A stretch of DNA of 5,583 nt from an uncultured beta proteobacterium (GTDB lineage Bacteria; Pseudomonadota; Gammaproteobacteria; Burkholderiales; Burkholderiaceae), in contig CAJARE010000280.1 in the NCBI GenBank assembly GCA_903944255.1, positions 1-5,583 on the forward strand, given 5' to 3'. Positions within the stretch are counted from its first letter, which is position 1; each line of letters opens with the position of its first letter. Shown piece after piece: positions 1 to 4,891 of the stretch. A program made the position numbers and the translations under genes. The notes under the pieces were generated by a model. It was not told the origin of the DNA and ran no database searches. It worked only from the letters and a program-made list of their open reading frames with translations.

Positions 1-33
1 AAGGCCAATAGTACGGTTAGAAAAAATACTCAT
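1..33 (-). CDS. Possible 5' end of a further minus-strand gene, cut by the window edge
   Basis: Downstream of the SbtA-like gene on the minus strand, an ATG at 33 opens a frame that stays open to the window edge and reads MSIFSNRTIGL. It lies 24 bases after the transporter stop, in the same orientation, so it could be the next gene of the unit. No Shine-Dalgarno sequence is visible in front of it, and eleven codons are too few to identify a family. The same frame is open back to the SbtA stop, so the ATG choice is also uncertain. It does not look obviously like the PII-like partner SbtB that accompanies SbtA in cyanobacteria. This is a weak call. Confidence 0.22.
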   Translation of the reverse strand, partial: MSIFSNRTIGL

Positions 34-57
34 AAAAGCATATTCAACATCGATGAT

Positions 58-1026
58 TTATAAGAACTGTTTGGCAATAAAGGTGTAGAGCGGAATCCCA
101 AGAATAATATTAAATGGGAAGGTGATTCCTAAAGACATGCCCATATATAGGGCTGGGTTCACTTCTGGAAGGGCGTGTCTTAACACCGCAGGCACAGCAA
201 TATAAGAAGCGCTAGAAGCGAGAACCATTAGCAGGATGGTGTTTCCAAGCGGTAGACCAATTAACTTACAAAGTGCTAGTGCCAAAATAGCATGAGAAAG
301 TGGTGATCCTATGGCATAGAGAATTGTCAAAGGCGGCTTTCCTTTTAAGCCTTGAAAATTTCGGGCTGCCATAAGACCCATATCCAAGAGGAAGAAAGCG
401 AGCATACCTTTAAAGAGGTCGATTGAGAATGGTGCCATGAGTTTTTGACCATCATCTCCGCTGATAAGGGCAACTAACATTGAGCCTAAAAGAAGAAGTT
501 GTGCTCCATCTGTAAATGACTCATGCAAAATTTTTGCAATGCCAGGGGATTGATGTTTTTGCGATAACTCAGTTGAATAAGACGCCCTGGCTTTGTTTGC
601 CAAAATAATGGCCAATATGATCGCGGGAGATTCCATTAATGCCATCGCAGCAGCCATGTGTCCACCGTAAGCAATATCAAATTGATCCAAGTATTGAGTA
701 GCGGTAATGAAGGTAACGGCACTAACTGATCCATAGGTTGCGGCAATAGCAGCTGCATCAAAGGCATTTAATTTTGTTCTTAATATTAAGTAGCCAATGA
801 TTGGTATGAGAACAGCCAGAAATACAGCGAGCCCCAAAGAGAATGCGATCTCGCTAGTAAACCCCGACTTATGTAGAGCAAATCCACCCTTGAGACCAAG
901 AGCCATCAATAGATAAAGTGATAAGAATCTAGAAATCTGAGGTGGAACCTCCAGATTGGATTTAACAGTGCCCGCAAATACTCCAAAGATAAAAAATAAA
1001 ATAGCGGGGTCGAGAAAATTGGTCAT
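58..1026 (-). CDS. SbtA-like sodium-dependent bicarbonate transport family permease
   Basis: This is a 322-residue, very hydrophobic protein with about ten predicted membrane helices in two halves, separated by a polar loop at about residues 144-170. It looks like the Sbt_1 (DUF897) family, whose cyanobacterial member SbtA takes up HCO3- with Na+. Supporting segments are LGLKGG (43-48), the GSVSAVTF stretch (99-106) and the matching SSASYIAVPAVLRHALPEVN stretch (271-290). The last two are the paired conserved crossover regions of the inverted repeat, where the family binds its ions. The length is a little short of cyanobacterial SbtA, mainly in the central loop. The ATG at 1026 lacks a good ribosome binding site, but its N-terminus starts directly into helix 1, as is usual for the family. 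It follows the NhaR-like regulator by 43 bases on the same strand. Family membership is well supported. Bicarbonate as the substrate in this organism is inferred. Confidence 0.88.
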   Translation of the reverse strand: MTNFLDPAILFFIFGVFAGTVKSNLEVPPQISRFLSLYLLMALGLKGGFALHKSGFTSEIAFSLGLAVFLAVLIPIIGYLILRTKLNAFDAAAIAATYGSVSAVTFITATQYLDQFDIAYGGHMAAAMALMESPAIILAIILANKARASYSTELSQKHQSPGIAKILHESFTDGAQLLLLGSMLVALISGDDGQKLMAPFSIDLFKGMLAFFLLDMGLMAARNFQGLKGKPPLTILYAIGSPLSHAILALALCKLIGLPLGNTILLMVLASSASYIAVPAVLRHALPEVNPALYMGMSLGITFPFNIILGIPLYTFIAKQFL

Positions 1027-1069
1027 GGAATCATTTTATTTGAGAGTAAAAGGTATTTTTCTCGCTGAT

Positions 1070-1957
1070 CTATTGCTGATTCACCTGGCTTTTAAAAATA
1101 ACCTCGACAAGAGGATGATGAATTTTTTTCTCAGATCGAATTCCATAAAAGTATTCATAAATGTGGTCACAGGTCCCTAGCAATTCAATTCCGTAAGTTT
1201 CTTTGAGATCTTTTTGAACTAATTTACCAGCAGGAAAGACGCCAAGTCCGCTGGCGGCAAAAGTTTTTAGAAGAGCGCTATCTTCAAACTCTCCCACAAT
1301 ATTAGGGACAATATTATTTTTAATAAACCATTGATCAATCGATGTGCGTACGGTTGAGTGCGATGTGGGTAAAAGAACTGGCAGATGATTGAGACACTCA
1401 GGAAAATTCTTTTTACTATCTTTGATTAATTCTTTTGGGCTATACCAAGCAATAGTAGTCTTGGTGAGTTCTTCGCAGTAAAGATGCAGATTCTTATTAT
1501 TCGGTGCTGGACGGTCTGCCAACACAATATCTAGTCTGTGTAATGCGAGTTTTCCTAAAAGATCTTCGAATTGTCCTTCGTGGGCAATTAATTGCACACC
1601 CTTGTGTTTCAAGATGGGCTCTAGTAGTTGCTTGGTAACCAGCTTAGGTAAGCCATCAGACACCCCTACAGTGATCTTGCTGGTAGACGATTTGGCCGCG
1701 TCCCTTACCAATTCGGGTAGTTTTTCTCCAAGAGAAAAGATCTCATCGGCTATTTTAAGGGCTGCAAAACCCGACTCTGTTAGCGTAATACCCCGTCCAG
1801 CAGGCTTAAATAGCAGAAAACCGAGGGATTTTTCCAGTTCGTGAACTTGGGCGCTAATGGTCTGTATCGCCATATCCAGCCGTTCTGCCGCCTTAGACAT
1901 GCTGCCTTCCTTAGCAACAACCCAAAAATAATAGAGGTGGCGGTAGTTATATTTCAT
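1070..1957 (-). CDS. LysR-family transcriptional regulator, NhaR-like
   Basis: This 295-residue protein has the LysR layout. Residues 5-63 form the winged helix-turn-helix (YRHLYYFWVVAKEGSMSKAA, then QTISAQVHELEKSLG and the wing ending GRGITLTESG). A linker helix follows, and residues from about 95 to 290 form the periplasmic-binding-protein-like effector domain. The N-terminus (NYRHLYYFW, AAE, QTISAQ, GRGI) and the length resemble NhaR, the sodium-responsive activator of the antiporter gene nhaA in enteric bacteria. No antiporter gene is adjacent here. The co-oriented gene immediately downstream is a SbtA-like Na+/bicarbonate permease, so that gene is the natural target together with autoregulation. 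The regulator is divergent from the TerC gene across 1958-2095, so it could also act there. The ATG at 1957 has only a weak ribosome binding site. LysR membership is near certain, while NhaR subfamily and inducer are inferred. Confidence 0.92.
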   Translation of the reverse strand: MKYNYRHLYYFWVVAKEGSMSKAAERLDMAIQTISAQVHELEKSLGFLLFKPAGRGITLTESGFAALKIADEIFSLGEKLPELVRDAAKSSTSKITVGVSDGLPKLVTKQLLEPILKHKGVQLIAHEGQFEDLLGKLALHRLDIVLADRPAPNNKNLHLYCEELTKTTIAWYSPKELIKDSKKNFPECLNHLPVLLPTSHSTVRTSIDQWFIKNNIVPNIVGEFEDSALLKTFAASGLGVFPAGKLVQKDLKETYGIELLGTCDHIYEYFYGIRSEKKIHHPLVEVIFKSQVNQQ

Positions 1958-2095
1958 ATAGTTGCTTGGCTTATTCAGTTTTTTACGAAATTATTATCAA
2001 TATATATCTGCTTTTAGCTAAATATAAATCAACTTACATTAACCCTAGAGCAATCCATGGAATTTTTGGATTGACCATAAATAAGGGAAGTGAAA
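1958..2095. promoter_or_regulatory. Divergent AT-rich intergenic region between the LysR and TerC genes
   Basis: This gap must hold the promoters of the regulator (leftward) and of the TerC gene (rightward). It is strongly AT-rich, with several TATA-like hexamers between about 2000 and 2030, so no single -10/-35 pair can be chosen with confidence. A ten-base palindrome, TTTAGCTAAA, lies at 2013-2022 and is a possible operator half-element. LysR proteins usually bind T-N11-A dyads in such divergent gaps, but no dyad stands out. Near the TerC side, CAATCCA (2051-2057) pairs with TGGATTG (2067-2073) to make a seven-base hairpin. I see no signature of the yybP-ykoY Mn2+ riboswitch that precedes many TerC genes. 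Confidence 0.45.
2083..2088 (+). promoter_or_regulatory. Ribosome binding site that decides the TerC start
   Basis: AAGGGA lies seven bases before the GTG at 2096 and only one base before the alternative GTG at 2090. The spacing supports 2096 as the true start. Both are in frame, so only two residues differ. Confidence 0.6.
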
Positions 2096-2800
2096 GTGGA
2101 ACTGTTTAGCCCAGAGTTTTTCTCAGCGTTACTTGCGATTATTGTGATCGACTTGGTATTAGCCGGCGATAATGCGATTGTCATTGCAATGGCAGCCAGA
2201 AGTTTGCCGCCCCATTTGCAAAAGAAAGCCATTATTTGGGGTGCGGTTGGTGCGATCGCCGTGAGAAGTGCGATGACTCTGGCGGTGGTTTATTTATTAA
2301 ATATCCCTGGTCTAATGTTAGTTGGCGGTTTGCTATTGGTGTGGATTGCATATCGATTGCTAAAGCCAGAGGAAGATGCTGGAACAAGCGAAGAACATGC
2401 CTCAACCAATTTCTGGGGAGCTATGCGTACTATTGTGATTGCAGATGCAGTAATGGGCTTAGACAATGTATTGGCAGTTGCAGGCGCTTCCGATGGTAGT
2501 TATTTACTGGTCGTATTAGGCCTCCTAATCAGTATTCCTATAGTGATTTGGGGTTCAACTCAAATCTTAAAATTAGTTGAGCGTTATCCGGCCATTACTT
2601 TCCTGGGTGCTGCAGTATTGGCTTGGACTGCTGGAAAGATGATCACATCAGAGCCAATGGTTAAAACTTGGCTTGAGGCTCGTAACGGAGCATTGGAATA
2701 TATAATTCAACTAGTAGTGATTGCGGGTGTCCTTTTGGCCGGCTTTATTAAAAGTAGGCTTTCACTTCCAAATAGAGATCATCTAACGGACAATTATTAA
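2096..2800 (+). CDS. TerC family integral membrane protein (YjbE type), probable Mn2+ exporter
   Basis: This polytopic membrane protein has 234 residues from the GTG at 2096, or 236 from an in-frame GTG at 2090. I prefer 2096 because AAGGGA at 2083-2088 then lies seven bases upstream; for 2090 it would almost touch the start codon. Two TerC signature segments are clear, each with an Asp-Asn pair inside a helix: DLVLAGDNA (19-27) and DAVMGLDN (117-124). These repeats, the length and the helix pattern fit the YjbE-like subgroup. TerC proteins of several bacteria export Mn2+ or help load metal onto secreted enzymes, and older annotations call them tellurium resistance proteins. Which role applies here is inference. 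A charged loop at about residues 90-105 separates the halves. The stop codon overlaps the ATG of a 30-codon frame (TAATG), and an intrinsic terminator follows that. Confidence 0.9.
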   Translation: MELFSPEFFSALLAIIVIDLVLAGDNAIVIAMAARSLPPHLQKKAIIWGAVGAIAVRSAMTLAVVYLLNIPGLMLVGGLLLVWIAYRLLKPEEDAGTSEEHASTNFWGAMRTIVIADAVMGLDNVLAVAGASDGSYLLVVLGLLISIPIVIWGSTQILKLVERYPAITFLGAAVLAWTAGKMITSEPMVKTWLEARNGALEYIIQLVVIAGVLLAGFIKSRLSLPNRDHLTDNY

Positions 2801-2892
2801 TGACCAGTTTGCAAAATCAAGTATTAGAGTGCTCAACCCCAGCTCTTGGGGTTAGGTTTGCCACAGTATTAGTGGCAGTTGTAATCGATTAA
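2800..2892 (+). CDS. 30-codon open frame coupled to the TerC gene; small protein or gene remnant
   Basis: The TerC stop TAA shares its last base with an ATG at 2800, which opens a 30-residue frame ending in TAA at 2890-2892. It starts MTSLQNQVLECSTPALGVRF and continues with a hydrophobic stretch to VVID. The TAATG overlap is the usual arrangement for translational coupling, and the terminator lies 23 bases after the stop, so the frame would be in the TerC mRNA. The TPALGVRFATVL segment is reminiscent of the N-terminal part of betaproteobacterial RDD-domain membrane proteins, which suggests the stump of a deleted gene. This resemblance is from memory and is weak. Against it being only a protein, two hairpins fall inside the frame (2835-2853 and 2859-2877). 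It could also be chance. Confidence 0.3.
   Translation: MTSLQNQVLECSTPALGVRFATVLVAVVID
2835..2877 (+). repeat. Two adjacent hairpins in the 3' part of the TerC transcript
   Basis: AACCCCA (2835-2841) pairs perfectly with TGGGGTT (2847-2853) around a five-base loop. Only five bases further, TGCCAC (2859-2864) pairs with GTGGCA (2872-2877) around a seven-base loop. Both lie between the TerC stop and the terminator, inside the 30-codon frame. Neither is followed at once by a T-run, so they are not terminators themselves. They may stabilise the 3' end of the mRNA or belong to a small structured RNA. Confidence 0.45.
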
Positions 2893-2915
2893 TTTTTACC
2901 TGCAGTTCTCTCTTT

Positions 2916-2941
2916 TGCCCTCCTCGCGAGGGCATTTTTTT
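2916..2941 (+). terminator. Intrinsic terminator after the TerC unit
   Basis: TGCCCTC (2916-2922) pairs perfectly with GAGGGCA (2928-2934) around the loop CTCGC, and seven T follow at 2935-2941. This is a GC-rich seven-base stem with a U-tract on the plus strand. On the other strand no T-run follows the hairpin, so it works rightward only. It separates the TerC transcript from the HPF-like gene downstream. Confidence 0.88.
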
Positions 2942-3050
2942 CCTATGATTTATTCAGTTAATAGCAGAATTACTTTCATTAAATATCTGCTTTATTAGAA
3001 GAGTTATTACCTTTACATTTGACCTATGTGGTTTTCAAAGGAGAGATGTA
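2942..3050 (+). promoter_or_regulatory. Leader and probable promoter region of the HPF-like gene
   Basis: These bases lie between the terminator and the start of the HPF-like gene, so the gene should have its own promoter here. The stretch is AT-rich, but no convincing -10/-35 pair at proper spacing stands out. TTGACC at 3019-3024 is too close to the start codon to be its -35. A strong ribosome binding site, AAGGAG at 3038-3043, lies seven bases before the ATG at 3051. Between them is a minimal ATG-TAA (3046-3051) whose stop overlaps the true ATG. Confidence 0.5.
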
Positions 3051-3383
3051 ATGGATGTCGTTTTCGACAACAAAGAAGTGATTGAGCCAGAGTTAAAGGT
3101 GTTTACTGAAAACCGTGTGAAATTTTCATTAAAACGACTTTTTTGGTTGGTGAGAAAGATTAAGGTGAAGTATTCCGCCGTAAAACTTTCTGACACTGCC
3201 TTTAATCAAAATTGCTTGATTGAATTACAAACATTTGATCACCGACAGATTGAGGTGAGCGTTACCGCAAGAGATCGTCGGACAGCGCTAGAAATGGGTT
3301 TGAAGAAGGTATATAAACATCTTCAAAAAGTATTTAATAAGGCCCAAAAGTATGGCCGACTCTCTCGCAATGCTTATGCTTAA
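3051..3383 (+). CDS. HPF/RaiA-like ribosome-associated protein
   Basis: This is a 110-residue basic protein. Its order of elements fits the hibernation factor fold: a short strand (1-7), a helix (about 11-30), three strands (about 32-43, 52-61 and 63-71) and a long C-terminal helix (about 74-98). The segment QIEVSVTARDRRTALEMGLKK and the following KVYKHLQKVF resemble the last strand and second helix of HPF/YfiA proteins. In that family this region binds the small ribosomal subunit near the mRNA and tRNA sites and silences ribosomes in stationary phase or stress. The N-terminal portion is divergent, lacking the usual start of the family, so this may be a paralogue rather than the main HPF. The ribosome binding site AAGGAG at 3038-3043 fixes the start. 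The gene stands alone, with a terminator upstream and a gap of about 200 bases downstream. The fold assignment is probable and the exact role is inferred. Confidence 0.75.
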   Translation: MDVVFDNKEVIEPELKVFTENRVKFSLKRLFWLVRKIKVKYSAVKLSDTAFNQNCLIELQTFDHRQIEVSVTARDRRTALEMGLKKVYKHLQKVFNKAQKYGRLSRNAYA

Positions 3384-3435
3384 AGGAAATCGTTAGTTGA
3401 GCGCTTTAGTGTGATCTAATTGGATGAGAGAGTCG
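3357..3435. repeat. Long-range inverted repeat across the end of the HPF-like gene
   Basis: CGACTCTCTC at 3357-3366 is the exact reverse complement of GAGAGAGTCG at 3426-3435, and one more C-G pair (3356 with 3436) extends it to eleven. The arms enclose about 60 bases that include the stop codon at 3381-3383. In RNA this would form a stem closing the 3' end of the HPF-like message. No T-run follows, so it is not a standard terminator. The arms are GA/TC-rich, which raises the odds of chance. Confidence 0.4.
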
Positions 3436-3598
3436 GGTGTAGCCTGCCCATCAATGAGTCCATATATCGCCATTACGACTATTAAGCTCGGTATATCGCT
3501 AATAAATTAAGGCAAGACCATTTATTCTTTTCAAGAGATGGCTTAACTTTGAACCCTTCCTTATTTTGACTATTTATTTAAACCCCCATTTTTCTTTG
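3384..3598. other. Gene-free interval before the efflux operon
   Basis: No convincing gene lies here; a 28-codon frame from the ATG at 3424 lacks a ribosome binding site and recognisable features. The interval must carry the promoter of the outer membrane factor gene, but no clear sigma-70 pair can be chosen. TTGACT at 3566-3571 could be a -35, yet no matching -10 follows at 16-18 bases. The octamer TATATCGC occurs twice, at 3463-3470 and 3492-3499. No obvious MerR- or Zur-type palindrome is visible. No intrinsic terminator for the HPF-like gene is visible either. Confidence 0.5.
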
Positions 3599-4891
3599 AT
3601 GATGATATGGAAGCACGCACTTCATTACAAGACACTCATTAGTCTAGTAATGTATTTATGCCTTTGCGTTTGTTTGACAACAAACGTTTTGGCCCAAACT
3701 CAAAAAACTTATCCACTTCATGATCTGATCAGTATTGCATTGGAATCTAGCCCTCAAGTTTTAGCAGCCAGAGACCAGGCAAGGGCTATCAGGGGTCAGT
3801 TATCTATCGCTAGAGCAATTCCTAATCCTGAATTTGAGGCTAGCACTGGACAGCAACGATCAGCGACTGGATCATTGACAGTAGGCAATGTCTCTTCTTG
3901 GGCGGTAACCCAACCATTGGATATGCCCTATACACGCTATCCAAGAGTCAATGCTGCTGAGGCTAATCTTCGTGCTGCTGAAGCCACTCGAATTGCATTC
4001 GAAATTGAAACCATTTCAAGGGTACAACAACGTTTTTATGAATTAATGCGTCGTGAAGCTGAGTTTAGAGCTGCTGAAGAAGATTTAGGTTTAACGAAGC
4101 AAATTCGAGATCGGATGCAGATGCGCTATGACGTTGGAGAGACGGCACGCTTTGAGTTAATTCGTGTACAGACTGAGTACTTAAATGCTCAAATCGCCCA
4201 AGAATCTAGTAAGCTCAGAATTGATCAGGCACGGAGTCAATTAAGACAGGCGGTTGGGCATAACTTGCCATCGGATTACACGGTGCTAGCTGAGCAACCC
4301 AAGATTGAGATCTTGCCGCCATTAAATATTTTGTTAACTGAAATTCAGTCTCAAAGCCCAGATATGCAAAAGGCCAGAGCTGAAGTAGAGGCTAGCGAGT
4401 CAAAACTCAGTTTTGAAAAGAATTCTCGATTACCCCGTTTATCTTTTAAAGCTTCCCAATATAACGATCCGAATTTTACGGATCGGCTGTATGGCTTGGT
4501 TGTCAGTATTCCCATCTGGGATTTTAAAAGCGGACAAGTTGCCGAAGCTGAGGCCAATGCGTCAAAGGCAAAAAATCAACTCAATGCTCAAAGTCAAAGC
4601 TTAGAGCAGCAGTTAGAGACGGCATATAAGCTTTATCAGATTGCAAGTTACCAAGTGAAAGTATTGGACCAAGAGGTTGTTGAATTGGCTTTTAGCGCAA
4701 GACGGATCGCAGAAGTTTCTTATCGCTATGGCGAACGCGGCATGCTTGAATATTTAGATGCGCAAAGAACATTTCGTGCTGCGCGTAACGATTTAATTAA
4801 AGCGAGATTTGATTTGGCAACAGTCGTCACTGAAATTCAGCGATTAAGGGCTAATCCAGAGTGGTTAGCCAAGATAGAGGGTGGTAAGTAA
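3599..4891 (+). CDS. TolC/CzcC family outer membrane efflux protein
   Basis: This protein has 430 residues from the ATG at 3599. An in-frame TTG at 3566 would add eleven, and the ATG at 3602 would remove one. None has a good ribosome binding site. I prefer 3599/3602 because they give a normal signal peptide with Lys-containing n-region, hydrophobic core and VLA-Q cleavage near residue 32/33. There is no lipobox, so it is probably not a lipoprotein. The mature part shows the duplicated outer-membrane-factor structure of about 200 residues per half. The segment YDVGETARFELIRVQTEYL (177-195) is mirrored by YRYGERGMLEYLDAQRTF (375-392), and long Ala/Gln/Glu-rich helices make up the periplasmic barrel. 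VSIPIWDF (302-309) marks the second beta segment. It would be the exit duct of a tripartite RND pump. The stop overlaps the adaptor's ATG by one base. A metal substrate (CzcC/CusC type) is inferred from the adaptor. Confidence 0.9.
   Translation: MMIWKHALHYKTLISLVMYLCLCVCLTTNVLAQTQKTYPLHDLISIALESSPQVLAARDQARAIRGQLSIARAIPNPEFEASTGQQRSATGSLTVGNVSSWAVTQPLDMPYTRYPRVNAAEANLRAAEATRIAFEIETISRVQQRFYELMRREAEFRAAEEDLGLTKQIRDRMQMRYDVGETARFELIRVQTEYLNAQIAQESSKLRIDQARSQLRQAVGHNLPSDYTVLAEQPKIEILPPLNILLTEIQSQSPDMQKARAEVEASESKLSFEKNSRLPRLSFKASQYNDPNFTDRLYGLVVSIPIWDFKSGQVAEAEANASKAKNQLNAQSQSLEQQLETAYKLYQIASYQVKVLDQEVVELAFSARRIAEVSYRYGERGMLEYLDAQRTFRAARNDLIKARFDLATVVTEIQRLRANPEWLAKIEGGK
4877..4881 (+). promoter_or_regulatory. 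Ribosome binding site of the adaptor gene inside the end of the CzcC-like gene
   Basis: GAGGG lies nine bases before the ATG at 4891, within the last codons of the outer membrane factor gene. Together with the TAATG stop/start overlap (4889-4893) it indicates translational coupling of the two genes. Confidence 0.55.

Noticed and set aside
956..1180. A 74-codon plus-strand open frame over the LysR/SbtA junction
   Set aside because: It is antisense to the ends of two well-supported genes, has no recognisable product and no ribosome binding site worth noting.
1602..1844. An 80-codon plus-strand frame antisense to the regulator
   Set aside because: It overlaps the conserved DNA-binding part of the LysR gene on the other strand and shows no protein-like features of its own.
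1958..2095. Search for a yybP-ykoY (Mn2+) riboswitch ahead of the TerC gene
   Set aside because: The gap is AT-rich and shows none of the conserved purine-rich and CC-containing segments that I would expect of that aptamer.
2236..2499. An 87-codon frame, rich in Cys and Trp, inside the TerC gene
   Set aside because: It is a +1/+2 frame shadow of the TerC coding sequence with implausible composition.
3435..3449. GGGT/GCCC hairpin as a terminator for the HPF-like gene
   Set aside because: The stem is only four pairs including one G-T, and no T-run follows.
3463..3499. Direct octamer repeat TATATCGC as a regulator binding site
   Set aside because: Two copies of an AT-rich octamer 29 bases apart do not match a known metal-regulator site and may be chance.
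3424..3510. A 28-codon frame in the gap before the efflux operon
   Set aside because: It has no ribosome binding site and no recognisable motif, and its start lies at an arm of the inverted repeat.
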